Shown here in pieces: positions 24,953 through 34,204 of a stretch of DNA of 37,074 bases. The notes below the pieces were generated by a model, which saw nothing but the letters and a program-made list of their open reading frames with translations, had not been told where the DNA came from and did not search any database. Numbering within the stretch: position 1 is the stretch's first letter; every line of letters begins with the position of its first letter. Both the position numbers and the translations under genes were made by a program. The stretch is from Bacilli bacterium (lineage in GTDB: Bacteria > Bacillota_I > Bacilli_A > RFN20 > CAG-826), in assembly GCA_024695105.1 (NCBI GenBank), contig JAILIV010000002.1, forward strand, positions 1 through 37,074. The letters run 5' to 3'.

Positions 24953-27073
24953 ATGAAACTCGTTATCGTCGAATCCCCAACCAAATCAGAGACCATCGGC
25001 CGCTACCTCGGCAGCGACTTTACGGTACTTGCCTCCCAGGGCCATATCCGCGATCTTTCGACCCGCGGAAAAGAGGGTTTGGGCATCAATATCGAGAACG
25101 GTTTCACCGCGGATTGGACCATCGCTCCACGCAAGAAAGCGATCATCGCCAAACTATCCGAAGCGGCGAAGAAGGCCAGCGAAGTTTACCTAGCGACTGA
25201 CCCTGACCGCGAGGGGGAGGCCATTTCTTGGCACCTTGCCCAGGTGCTAGGTTTGCCCACCGACAGCGTTAAGAGGCTTCAGTTCCACGAAATCACCAAA
25301 CCGGCGATTACCGCGGCCATCCAAGACCCCGGGACGATCGACATGAAGATCGTCAAAGCCCAGGAGACGCGCCGCATGGTGGACCGTATCATCGGTTTTA
25401 AGATTTCCTCATTGTTCCAGCACTTCATCAACGTCCGCAGCGCGGGCCGCGTCCAATCCTCAACCCTTCGCATGATCGTGGACCGCCAACAGGCGATCGA
25501 CGCCTTCGTGCCGGAGGAGTATTGGACCATCGAAGCTGAAATCTCCATTAACGGGAAGACGTTTAAGGCGCCTTTGACCCGTGTGGATGGCAAACCGTTC
25601 CATTGTCATACCAAGGAGGAATGCGAGGCGATCGTCGCCCGTCTTCCGAAGGAACTTAGCGTCACGTCCGTCTCAAAAACGGAGCGTTCCATTTCGCCTA
25701 AGCCTGCATTCACGACGTCCACGTTACAGCAGGAAGCCTATTCCAAACTACATTTCTCCAATACCAAAACCCAGTCGATCGCCCAAAAACTTTACGAAGG
25801 TTTGCAGGTCAATGGCGAGCATGTCGGTTTGATCACTTACATGAGAACCGACTCCACGCGCATTTCCCCAGAGTTCTTCACCCGTCATGCGACGCCTTAT
25901 ATTTTGGAAACGTATGGCAAACAGTATTTGGGTCACATCCGCGCCAGCAAAGGTGGGAATAACGTCCAAGACGCTCACGAGGCGATCCGTCCTACCGGCA
26001 CGCATCGTACCCCGGACATCGCTTCTGCCTATTTGACCCCGGAGCAGGCCAAGTTATACCGTTTGATTTATTGCCGCGCGATGGCGTCTTTGATGGCGCC
26101 GAAGAAAGTGGAGCGTACCTCCATCATCCTTTCCGGAAACGGGTTGGATTTCTCTTTGGGCGGAGACCGCGTTTTGTTCAAAGGCTATTCCATCATCTTT
26201 GGCGAATACGATGACAAAGACGAAGAGACTTTGCCCGAAATCGAGCAAGGGCAGGTTTTTGAGGTCGCCAAGGTTGACGGCGAGCAGAAATTCACCAAGC
26301 CCGAGCCCCAATACAACATGGCCTCCATCGTCAAGGCGATGGAAGAAAAAGGCATCGGCCGCCCGTCTACCTACGCATCCACAATCGATATTTTGATCAA
26401 GCGTAAGTACGTCAACGTCGCCAAAGGCGTCATCACGCCTACCGAAGATGGCGTCAAAGTGGTCAATGTGCTTAAGAAATACTTCGCGGACATCGCCTCC
26501 ACCGACTACACCGCGTCGATGGAACGGCAACTCGACAAAGTCGAATCCGGGGAGAAGACGTTCCTTGAGGCGATGAACGAGTTCTATGGTCCCTTTATGG
26601 AGACATTCGCCGAGGCCAAAGAGAAGATTTACAAGGATCCTTGGATTGAAACGGGTGAGAACTGTCCTGAATGTGGGAAGCCTTTGGTCTACAAAAAGAA
26701 CCGGAAGGGCCAACCCTTCATTGGATGCAGCGGTTTCCCCAGTTGCACCTACATCAAAAAGGACAAACCCGCTGAACCCGCGAAGGAAGTAGGGGAGAAT
26801 TGCCCTGAGTGCGGCGCCCCCTTGGTCATCAAGAAAGGGCGGAAGGGCGAAGAGTTCCTTGGATGCTCCAATTTCCCCAAGTGCCGTTATACCCGGAACA
26901 TGAACGGGGAGAAAAAAGAGCGCGTGACCTATACGGAGAAGGATTACGTCAAGCCTTGCCCCCGATGCAAGACTGGCTTCCTGGTCATGAAAAAAGGAAA
27001 GAGGGTTTCCTTCCTTGGATGCACCAACTATCCTAAGTGCAAGGAAGTGGAATGGCTCAACAAGAAGAAGTAA
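24953..27073 (+). CDS. topA: DNA topoisomerase I
   Basis: MKLVIVESPTKSETIGRYLG, ATDPDREGEAISWHL, RSAGRVQSSTLRMIV, GLITYMRTDSTRIS, ending in three C4 zinc ribbons (CPECGKPL, CPECGAPL, CPRCKTGF). Confidence 0.97.
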   Translation: MKLVIVESPTKSETIGRYLGSDFTVLASQGHIRDLSTRGKEGLGINIENGFTADWTIAPRKKAIIAKLSEAAKKASEVYLATDPDREGEAISWHLAQVLGLPTDSVKRLQFHEITKPAITAAIQDPGTIDMKIVKAQETRRMVDRIIGFKISSLFQHFINVRSAGRVQSSTLRMIVDRQQAIDAFVPEEYWTIEAEISINGKTFKAPLTRVDGKPFHCHTKEECEAIVARLPKELSVTSVSKTERSISPKPAFTTSTLQQEAYSKLHFSNTKTQSIAQKLYEGLQVNGEHVGLITYMRTDSTRISPEFFTRHATPYILETYGKQYLGHIRASKGGNNVQDAHEAIRPTGTHRTPDIASAYLTPEQAKLYRLIYCRAMASLMAPKKVERTSIILSGNGLDFSLGGDRVLFKGYSIIFGEYDDKDEETLPEIEQGQVFEVAKVDGEQKFTKPEPQYNMASIVKAMEEKGIGRPSTYASTIDILIKRKYVNVAKGVITPTEDGVKVVNVLKKYFADIASTDYTASMERQLDKVESGEKTFLEAMNEFYGPFMETFAEAKEKIYKDPWIETGENCPECGKPLVYKKNRKGQPFIGCSGFPSCTYIKKDKPAEPAKEVGENCPECGAPLVIKKGRKGEEFLGCSNFPKCRYTRNMNGEKKERVTYTEKDYVKPCPRCKTGFLVMKKGKRVSFLGCTNYPKCKEVEWLNKKK

Positions 27074-28356
27074 AAACCAACGTTCAGATTATCGGAGGCG
27101 GCTTAGCGGGAAGCGAGGCCGCCTACTATCTTTTAAGGCGTGGCTATTCGGTCACGATGTTTGAGGCGCGTCCCGAATATAAGGACGAAGCCCATCATAC
27201 CGAATTGCTCGGCGAGCTGGTTTGTTCTAACTCCTTGAAGTCCAAATCCCTTGAAAACGCTTGTGGCCTTCTAAAGGAAGAAATGCGCCACATGGGCTCA
27301 TTGACCATGGAATCCGCTGCCTTAAGTGAGGTTCCTTCCGGCAACGCTTTAAGCGTAGACCGCGACGCTTTTGCGGAGTTCAACACCGCAAAACTCCTTT
27401 CTTTTCCCAATTTCAGGCTAATTCATAAGGAAATTGCGGAGTTAGGAGACGCCCCAACGATCCTTGCGACCGGTCCGCTAACCTCGCCCGATTTGCTAAT
27501 GCACTTAAGCGAATTGGTGGGGCGGAATAGCCTTTCCTTCTTTGACGCATCCGCTCCGATCGTGGCCAAGGATTCCATCGACTTTTCCAAAGCCTATTAC
27601 AAATCACGTTACGAGCAAGGGGACGAGGCTTACATCAACTGTCCTTTTACCCGTGAGGAGTATTTCGCTTTCGTCCATGAGTTGACCCATGCCGAGAAGG
27701 CCTTGGTCCATGAATTCGATACCCAATATTTCGAAGGGTGTCTTCCCGTGGAGGTGTTGGCTTCCCGCGGGGTGGAGACGCTTCGTCATGGGCCGTTGAA
27801 ACCTTTCGGATTATGGAGAGAAGGGTATCCGCGCCCTTATGCGGTTGCCCAGCTTCGCCAAGATACGAAACTCGGGGACTATTTCAACATTGTGGGATTC
27901 CAAACCAATCTTACCTATTCGGAACAACGGAGGGTTTTCTCCATGATTCCCGGTTTGGAACACGCCGAATACCTTCGCTTTGGGTTGATGCATCGGAACG
28001 CTTATATCGATTCGCCTCATGCGTTGAACGAGGACCTTAGTCTAAAAGCGAAGGACAACGTTTTCCTCGCGGGTCAATTAAGCGGCGTCGAAGGATACGT
28101 GGAATCCGCGGCCATGGGCATCTTGTCCGCGGTTTATCTTGACCGAAAACTCCGTGGCTTGCCTTTCCGTCCCGTTTCCAAACTTACCATGCTGGGCGCC
28201 TTGGTTGATTACGTGCTTCATTACACGGGCAACCGCTTCGAACCAATGAACGCGAATTGGGCCTTGATCCCCGGGGCGGATAAGAAAAACCGCCTTCCAG
28301 CCGTAGAACGTTCCTTGGCATTGATCGATGCGTTCATGGAGGAAAAGAATGGATAA
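27052..28356 (+). CDS. trmFO: Methylenetetrahydrofolate-tRNA-(uracil-5-)-methyltransferase TrmFO
   Basis: VQIIGGGLAGSEAAYYLLRRGYSVTMFEARP, HHTELLGELVCSNSLKS, GQLSGVEGYVESAAMGILSA, MNANWALIP. Overlaps the topA 3' end. Confidence 0.96.
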   Translation: MAQQEEVKTNVQIIGGGLAGSEAAYYLLRRGYSVTMFEARPEYKDEAHHTELLGELVCSNSLKSKSLENACGLLKEEMRHMGSLTMESAALSEVPSGNALSVDRDAFAEFNTAKLLSFPNFRLIHKEIAELGDAPTILATGPLTSPDLLMHLSELVGRNSLSFFDASAPIVAKDSIDFSKAYYKSRYEQGDEAYINCPFTREEYFAFVHELTHAEKALVHEFDTQYFEGCLPVEVLASRGVETLRHGPLKPFGLWREGYPRPYAVAQLRQDTKLGDYFNIVGFQTNLTYSEQRRVFSMIPGLEHAEYLRFGLMHRNAYIDSPHALNEDLSLKAKDNVFLAGQLSGVEGYVESAAMGILSAVYLDRKLRGLPFRPVSKLTMLGALVDYVLHYTGNRFEPMNANWALIPGADKKNRLPAVERSLALIDAFMEEKNG

Positions 28357-29299
28357 GACCGAAGCCGAGTACCTCGAGTTCCTTGCCGTGCAGAAAGGCT
28401 ATTCGAAGGCCACGGTGAACGCCTATATGACGGATATCAACCTGTGGCACGCTTTTTTGTTTCGGGAAGGGATCCTTTTCGATGACATCGACGCGAAGGT
28501 GATCCGCAACTTCATGAGCGAAGAGTTGATGCGCTTACCCCCAAACGGCAATCCCAAACGCACGCTGGCCCGAAGGATGTCCGCATTGCGTGGCTATTAC
28601 GATTTCCTGTATTCCAAAGGGTACGTAAAGGCGAATATGTTCCGCGCGATGAAATCCCCAAAGCAGGAGAAGCGCCTCCCCAAAGTCCTAGATGTGGAGG
28701 ACGTGCTTCGCCTTTTGGAGGAAAACGCAAAGCGCGAAGACGAACTAGCCTGCCGCGATCAGGCGATTTTGGAATTGCTTTACGCCTCGGGGCTTCGCGC
28801 CTCCGAACTCACTTCCTTGAAAACCACCGACGTGGATTTCCGTTCCATGACGATCCGGGTATATGGCAAAGGAAGGAAAGAGCGGATCGCTCCTTTCTCC
28901 GAAGCCGCATTGGATGCGATTCGTCGATACCAAAAGGAACTGCGTCCGACCCTTGCGGAGCGAAACGATTCGGGTCGAAAAGACGTGGAACTGTTTCTTT
29001 CCGCGCGAGGTAGGAAACTCACCGTCCGTGGCTTGGAATACATTTTGAAGATGGTGGAAGAAAAGACGGGGTGCTACTTGGGACTTCATCCCCACGAACT
29101 CCGCCATTCCTTCGCGACCCATCTATTGGAAAACGGGGCGGACCTTCGCATGATTCAGGAAATGCTGGGGCACGAGACCATCGACACCACCCAGGTATAT
29201 ACCCACGTAACCGCGAAATTGCTTTCGGAGCAATACGAGCGCCACTTTCCAAAACGCAATGGCCCCTCGCCTGGGGATATCGTTCCTGACGGCAAATAG
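28349..29299 (+). CDS. xerC: Tyrosine recombinase XerC/XerD
   Basis: SAM-like N-terminal domain EYLEFLAVQKGYSKATVNAYMTDI; catalytic LYASGLRASELTSL, HPHELRHSFATHLLENGADLRMIQEMLGHETIDTTQVYTHV. Position after topA-trmFO favours xerC. Confidence 0.9.
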   Translation: MDKTEAEYLEFLAVQKGYSKATVNAYMTDINLWHAFLFREGILFDDIDAKVIRNFMSEELMRLPPNGNPKRTLARRMSALRGYYDFLYSKGYVKANMFRAMKSPKQEKRLPKVLDVEDVLRLLEENAKREDELACRDQAILELLYASGLRASELTSLKTTDVDFRSMTIRVYGKGRKERIAPFSEAALDAIRRYQKELRPTLAERNDSGRKDVELFLSARGRKLTVRGLEYILKMVEEKTGCYLGLHPHELRHSFATHLLENGADLRMIQEMLGHETIDTTQVYTHVTAKLLSEQYERHFPKRNGPSPGDIVPDGK

Positions 29300-29337
29300 G
29301 TTCTAATCGTGGCATAATGGTTTCGCTAGGCTGGTAG

Positions 29338-30648
29338 ATGGACTTTTACTCGAGTTTGATTTTAATCACGGTGCTGCTGATGGTGGCCATGACGTTACAC
29401 GTTGTGTTTTACCACGGCTTCACGAGAGTGCAGAAGACGTGGTACCTCTTGACGTTTGGGTCCATCACCTTTTGTTCTTTGGCGGAATTCGCGGTCCATT
29501 GTGGCTATTACGACCCGGCATTCGCGGTTCCTTTGACGATATTGACCGTGCTCCAATTCTCCACGGCCCCTTTGCTCGGCGTGTTTTTCTCTGGCGCGTT
29601 AGGTATGCACCGCGAATCTCGGTTCGCCGCCATTCCCTTCTTGATCCATTTGATCATCGAAATCGTCGCTGCCCCGTTTGGTTGGATCTTCTCTTTCACG
29701 GAAAGCGGGTATAGCCGTGGCGACTACTTCCTCATTTACGAAATCTTCTATTTCATTTCCCTAGGCTATTTGGTGGTGAGCATGTTCATCGTGGGGCGGA
29801 GGTTCCGCAACCGCGACATCTGGACGATTGGGATGGTCTTGGTCCTTCTTGTCGCTGGCATCATCCCGATGACGATATGGAAAATCAACGTCACCTATGT
29901 GTCCATCGGCATCGCCGCCGCGGTTTGCTACATCTATTACAACGATTTGGTTCAGCAGGACACAATGAGCGAGTTCGCGGCGAGCCAACAACGTGTTTCG
30001 CAGATGCAGGAACACATCATCACCGGTCTTTCCAGCTTGATCGAAGGCCGTGACTTGGAAACCGGGGAGCACGTCCAACGCACCAAGGCGTATGTGACTT
30101 TGCTGGCTCAATGCGCTCGGGAGGACGGGGTGTATTCCGACGTTTTGGACGATCAGTACATTTCGTTGCTTCAGACGTTTGCCCCTCTTCATGACATCGG
30201 GAAGATCCTCGTGTCCGACCGTATATTGAAGAAACCTGGGAAACTCACTCCCGAAGAATTCGAGGAAATGAAAAAACACGCCTCCCAAGGCGGGGACGTC
30301 GTCCGGGAAGTCCTCAATGGCATCACGGACGAGGAGTATTTGGGCTTTGCCTCGGACATCGCGACGTACCATCATGAGCGGTGGGATGGAGCAGGATACC
30401 CCAACGGGCTCCAAGGCGGGGAGATCCCTTTGTCTGCTCGCATCATGGCGATTGCTGACGTCTTCGACGCTTTGATTTCCCGTCGCTGTTACAAAGAACC
30501 GATGTCCTTTGAGGGCGCTTTTTCCGTCATGAAGGCGGAATCCGGGACTCATTTCGACCCCAAATTGATTGAGGTTTTACTCCGCCATAAAGACGCGTTC
30601 ATCGCGTCCGCTAAAAGCCCCGTCGATCCGTATTTGCCAAGTAATTGA
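29338..30648 (+). CDS. Membrane-anchored HD-GYP domain protein (putative cyclic-di-GMP phosphodiesterase)
   Basis: Several N-terminal TM helices, then FAPLHDIGKILVSDRILKKPGKLT, HHERWDGAGYPNGLQGGEIPLSARIMAIADVFDALISRRCYKEP. Confidence 0.9.
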   Translation: MDFYSSLILITVLLMVAMTLHVVFYHGFTRVQKTWYLLTFGSITFCSLAEFAVHCGYYDPAFAVPLTILTVLQFSTAPLLGVFFSGALGMHRESRFAAIPFLIHLIIEIVAAPFGWIFSFTESGYSRGDYFLIYEIFYFISLGYLVVSMFIVGRRFRNRDIWTIGMVLVLLVAGIIPMTIWKINVTYVSIGIAAAVCYIYYNDLVQQDTMSEFAASQQRVSQMQEHIITGLSSLIEGRDLETGEHVQRTKAYVTLLAQCAREDGVYSDVLDDQYISLLQTFAPLHDIGKILVSDRILKKPGKLTPEEFEEMKKHASQGGDVVREVLNGITDEEYLGFASDIATYHHERWDGAGYPNGLQGGEIPLSARIMAIADVFDALISRRCYKEPMSFEGAFSVMKAESGTHFDPKLIEVLLRHKDAFIASAKSPVDPYLPSN

Positions 30649-30735
30649 GTGCAAATCCGCCGTTATTTGACGTTCTTTTGTGGTACTGGTCTTTTTGGGA
30701 CGGCTTTCTAAAGAAAAACTTCGGTTCGGTTTTTG

Positions 30736-30764
30736 TTGCGTACGCGTAGGAGGGGGCGTATATT
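30736..30764 (+). promoter_or_regulatory. Sigma70-like promoter for rpsB
   Basis: TTGCGT (30736-30741), 17-nt spacer, TATATT (30759-30764). Confidence 0.65.
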
Positions 30765-30769
30765 CTTGC

Positions 30770-30907
30770 TTGCCTGTGTGTAGCAGGCCACAACGCACCT
30801 CGTGGATTCAGCGCCGTGTTCCCCTCGGGCCGAAGTTAGGCTTAAAAAGCGAGTGGGTGGTCAGTTGTTCGAAGCGAGGGAGGCTAAAACAAATGGAGGT
30901 CACCAAA
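30770..30907 (+). promoter_or_regulatory. Long 5' leader of rpsB, candidate S2 autoregulatory leader
   Basis: About 135-nt untranslated leader with hairpin GCCTG-TGTGTAG-CAGGC (30772-30788) and SD GGAGGT (30895-30900). Confidence 0.4.
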
Positions 30908-31954
30908 ATGAGTGACGAAATCAAGGCGGTCGAAGAAACCGCAGCCCCGGCCCCCGAGGCCGAAATCACGATGGCGGAAGTCGTTCGCGACCCAAGCGCC
31001 CCCATCATCACCCTCAAGAAATGCTTGGAAGCCGGTGTCCACTTTGGACATCAAACCCGCCGTTGGAACCCCAAGATGGGCAAATTCATCTATGGCGCCC
31101 GCAACGGCATCTACATCATCGACCTGAACAAAACCGTCGAGCGTACCAACGCCTCTTACAAGGCGCTCCGTTCGATCGTCGAAGGCGGCGGCAAAGTCCT
31201 CTTTGTCGGCACCAAGCCCCAGTCCCAGCAGATCGTGATCGACGAAGCCGTCCGTTCCGGATCCTTCTACATCACCAACCGTTGGCTCGGTGGCACCCTC
31301 ACCAACTTCCGCACCATCACCGCCCGCATCAAGCGTCTCCGCGAACTCGAGACCCAGCAGGCCGATGGCACCTGGGATCGCCTTCCCAAGAAGGAAGTCG
31401 CCCTCTTGAAGAAAGAGTACGCCAAGCTCGACAAGAACCTCAGCGGCATCAAAGAGATGCGCAAATTGCCCCAGGCCGTGATCCTCGTCGATCCCACCTT
31501 GGAACACAACGCCGTCGCTGAAGCCAACAAGCTTCGCATCCCCGTGTTCGCCCTCTGCGACACCTCGGACGATCCGGATGTCATCGACTTCCCGATCCCG
31601 ACCAACAACGACGCCACCAGCGCCATCCGTCTGATCGTCGGCGTTCTCGCCGATGCCATCGTCGAAGCCCGCACCGGCATCACCCTCACCGAAGTCGCCT
31701 ACACCAAGGACGAAGGTGAAGAGGCCACCATGGCCGATGCCATCCGCGTCGCCGACATCGCCGCCGAGCAGCATCGTGCCGCCGTCCGCGCCGCCCGCAA
31801 GGCCCGCGAAGAGCGCTATGCCAAGATGCAGGCCGAACGCCAGGCCCGCTTCGCTGCCAAGAAGGCCGCCCGCGAAGGCGCCAAGACCGAAGGCAAACCC
31901 GAGGCCAAAGCCGACGTCAAGCCGACCGAAGGTCCGAAAGGAGACGCCGAATAA
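30908..31954 (+). CDS. rpsB: 30S ribosomal protein S2 with N- and C-terminal extensions
   Basis: ITLKKCLEAGVHFGHQTRRWNPKMGKFIYGARNGIYIIDLNKTVE, VDPTLEHNAVAEANKLRIPVFALCDTSDDPDVIDFPIPTNNDA. ATG 30908 follows SD GGAGGT; the ORF-track start at 30680 is too far upstream. Confidence 0.97.
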   Translation: MSDEIKAVEETAAPAPEAEITMAEVVRDPSAPIITLKKCLEAGVHFGHQTRRWNPKMGKFIYGARNGIYIIDLNKTVERTNASYKALRSIVEGGGKVLFVGTKPQSQQIVIDEAVRSGSFYITNRWLGGTLTNFRTITARIKRLRELETQQADGTWDRLPKKEVALLKKEYAKLDKNLSGIKEMRKLPQAVILVDPTLEHNAVAEANKLRIPVFALCDTSDDPDVIDFPIPTNNDATSAIRLIVGVLADAIVEARTGITLTEVAYTKDEGEEATMADAIRVADIAAEQHRAAVRAARKAREERYAKMQAERQARFAAKKAAREGAKTEGKPEAKADVKPTEGPKGDAE

Positions 31955-32805
31955 TGGCCGCCGTCACCATCCAGCTCATTAAGGCGCTCCAAGAGCGCAC
32001 CGGCGCTGGCATCATGGATTGCAAGAAGGCCCTCATCGAAGCCGATGGCGACGAAGAGCGCGCCATCGACATCCTTCGTGAGAAGGGCATTGCCAAAGCC
32101 GCCGCCAAAGCCGGCCGTACCGCCGCCGAAGGCCTTGCTTTCATCAAGGTGTGCAACAAATGTGGCCGTGCCGTCATCGTGGAAGTGAACTGCGAGACCG
32201 ACTTCGTCTCCGGTTCGCCCAAGTTCCACGAAATCGTCGAATCCATCGCTTCCCGCTTGCTCGAGAAGTCCCCCGCCACCTTGGAAGAAGCCAAGGAAGT
32301 CACCCAGGACATCTTCACCGATGCCGTCGTGGCCATGCGTGAGAACTTCGTCCTCCGCCGCTTCGAGATCCTCTCCCTCGGCGAAGGGGAAGCCTTCGGG
32401 ACCTACACCCACATGGGTGGCAAGATCTCCGCGCTCGTCCAGCTCTCCAAGGACTGTGGCGACGTCAACCGTGGCCTTGCCATGACCGTCGTCTCCGGCA
32501 AACCTGACTACCTCTCCCTCGAGGACATTCCCGCCTCTGTGCGTGCCCGTGAAAAAGCCCTCGCCGAGAAGGAAGTCGCCGACGATCCCAAACTCATCAG
32601 CAAGCCCGAGGCCGTCAAAGCCCAAATCGTGGAGCGCAAGGTCGACAAGACCCTCGGCGCCGCCTGCTTGGACCACGACGTCTATGCCCTTGACCCCAAC
32701 GGATCCCTCTTGGTTCCTGAGGTGTGCAAGCAAAACGACGTCAAAGTCATCCGCTTCGTCCGTTACGAAGTCGGTGATGGCATCGAAAAGAAAGAAGAGG
32801 AATAA
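31954..32805 (+). CDS. tsf: Elongation factor Ts
   Basis: IQLIKALQERTGAGIMDCKKALIEADGDEERAIDILREKGIAKAAAKAGRTAAEG...VIVEVNCETDFV. Confidence 0.97.
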   Translation: MAAVTIQLIKALQERTGAGIMDCKKALIEADGDEERAIDILREKGIAKAAAKAGRTAAEGLAFIKVCNKCGRAVIVEVNCETDFVSGSPKFHEIVESIASRLLEKSPATLEEAKEVTQDIFTDAVVAMRENFVLRRFEILSLGEGEAFGTYTHMGGKISALVQLSKDCGDVNRGLAMTVVSGKPDYLSLEDIPASVRAREKALAEKEVADDPKLISKPEAVKAQIVERKVDKTLGAACLDHDVYALDPNGSLLVPEVCKQNDVKVIRFVRYEVGDGIEKKEEE

Positions 32806-32816
32806 CCTTCCCTCTC

Positions 32817-32846
32817 AAATGGCTCCCAAATCCTGGGGGCCATTTT
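32817..32846 (+). terminator. Rho-independent terminator/attenuator after tsf
   Basis: AAATGGCTCCC ... GGGGGCCATTTT stem-loop ending in T-run. Confidence 0.7.
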
Positions 32847-32874
32847 ATATAATAAGGAATTGGAGGCATAGCCT

Positions 32875-33585
32875 ATGTCCATGATCTACAAACGCATCAT
32901 CGTGAAGTTTTCCGGGGAAGCCTTAGCCGATAAAAAAGGCATTCTCGACCAGAAGAAACTCGCCACCGTTGCCCACATCGTCCGCAAAATCCATGACGCG
33001 GGAGTCGAGGTTGGCATCGTCGTTGGCGCGGGCAACATCTGGCGTGGCCGCTTGGCCGAGTCCATCGGCATCGAGCAGGCCGTCGGCGACTACATGGGGA
33101 TGCTCGGTACCATCATCAACGCTTTGGCCATCCAATCCGCGATCGAGCAACAGGGCTTGGTGTGCAAGGTTCAATCCTCCATCAACGTCAATCAAGTGTG
33201 CGAACCCTATATCCGCCGCCGCGCGATCCATCACTTGGAGAAGGGCGAGATCGTCATCTTCGCCGGAGGCACGGGAAACCCGTACTTCACCACCGACACG
33301 ACCGCGACCTTGCGTGCCTTGGAAGTGGGGGCGGAAGCCATCCTCATGGCCAAGAATGGCGTGGATGGCGTTTATGACAGCGACCCGCGCGTCAACCCTG
33401 AAGCGAAGTTACTTCCCGAACTTACCTTCCACGAGGTCATCGAGAAGAAGCTCAAGGTCATGGATCTCACCGCCGTGGCGATGCTAGAGGGCAAAGACAT
33501 GAAGATCCACGTCTTTAATATGGATGCCGAAGCCTCGTTCATGGCGTTGCTCGAAGGAAAGAAAGTCGGCACGATCGTGCGATAA
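32875..33585 (+). CDS. pyrH: UMP kinase
   Basis: YKRIIVKFSGEALADKKG, VVGAGNIWRGRLAESIGIEQAVGDYMGMLGTIINALAIQSA, FAGGTGNPYFTTDTTATLRALE. Confidence 0.97.
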   Translation: MSMIYKRIIVKFSGEALADKKGILDQKKLATVAHIVRKIHDAGVEVGIVVGAGNIWRGRLAESIGIEQAVGDYMGMLGTIINALAIQSAIEQQGLVCKVQSSINVNQVCEPYIRRRAIHHLEKGEIVIFAGGTGNPYFTTDTTATLRALEVGAEAILMAKNGVDGVYDSDPRVNPEAKLLPELTFHEVIEKKLKVMDLTAVAMLEGKDMKIHVFNMDAEASFMALLEGKKVGTIVR

Positions 33586-33606
33586 GAAAAAACAAAGGAG
33601 TCATTT

Positions 33607-34152
33607 ATGGATGCTTATGTATTAGAGTGCAAGGATCGTTTCGAGAAATCGATTCAGTCATTGAAAGGCCAGCTTGGAAAGCTTCGTTCCGGCCGGGCCA
33701 ACCCCGCCGTCTTGGACGGCATCAAATGCGATTATTACGGGGAGAAGATGGACATCACTTCCCTGTGCTCCATCTCGATGCCTGAGGCCCGTCAGTTGCT
33801 GGTGAAACCTTATTCCCGCGATGACCTCAAAACCATCGGCATCGCCATTTCCGCCGCAAATCTTGGGATAAATCCGCAAATCGAGGCCGATGCGATTCGC
33901 ATTGTGTTCCCTCCGATGACCGAGGAAATCCGCAAAGACATCGTCAAAAAGGCCAAAGCTCTTGGCGAAGAGGCGAAGGTCGCCGTCCGCAATGTGCGGC
34001 GCGATACGCTCTCCTTGTTGAAGGAAGACGACTCCATGTCCGATGACTATAAGGACATGGTGGAAAAAGACATCCAAAAGGAAGTCGACGCCGCGAATAA
34101 GTCCATCGAGGAAATCGTCGCGGAGAAAACCAAAGAAGTCATGTCCATCTAA
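33607..34152 (+). CDS. frr: Ribosome recycling factor
   Basis: SIQSLKGQLGKLRSGRANPAVLDGIKCDYYGEKM, FPPMTEEIRKDIVKKAKALGEEAKVAVRNVRRD. Confidence 0.97.
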   Translation: MDAYVLECKDRFEKSIQSLKGQLGKLRSGRANPAVLDGIKCDYYGEKMDITSLCSISMPEARQLLVKPYSRDDLKTIGIAISAANLGINPQIEADAIRIVFPPMTEEIRKDIVKKAKALGEEAKVAVRNVRRDTLSLLKEDDSMSDDYKDMVEKDIQKEVDAANKSIEEIVAEKTKEVMSI

Positions 34153-34161
34153 GGACAAAGA

Positions 34162-34183
34162 AGACGAGCGTTTGCTCGTTTTC
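34162..34183 (+). terminator. Small Rho-independent terminator after frr
   Basis: ACGAGC-GTTT-GCTCGT followed by TTTCT. Confidence 0.55.
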
Positions 34184-34204
34184 TATTAATGAAAGGAAAA
34201 CCAT

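Noticed and set aside
26054-26713. 219-aa minus-strand ORF inside topA
   Set aside because: Fully overlaps the conserved topA catalytic region; no recognisable protein features.
28349-29299. Tyrosine recombinase as evidence of an integrated mobile element or phase-variation invertase for the nearby inverted block
   Set aside because: It has the standard XerC/D architecture and the standard topA-trmFO-xerC position; no att-like repeats or phage genes nearby. It is about 12 kb from the inverted block.
30884-32733. Long minus-strand ORFs (296 and 305 aa) antisense to rpsB and tsf
   Set aside because: rpsB and tsf are unambiguous; the antisense frames arise from strong codon bias in highly expressed genes.
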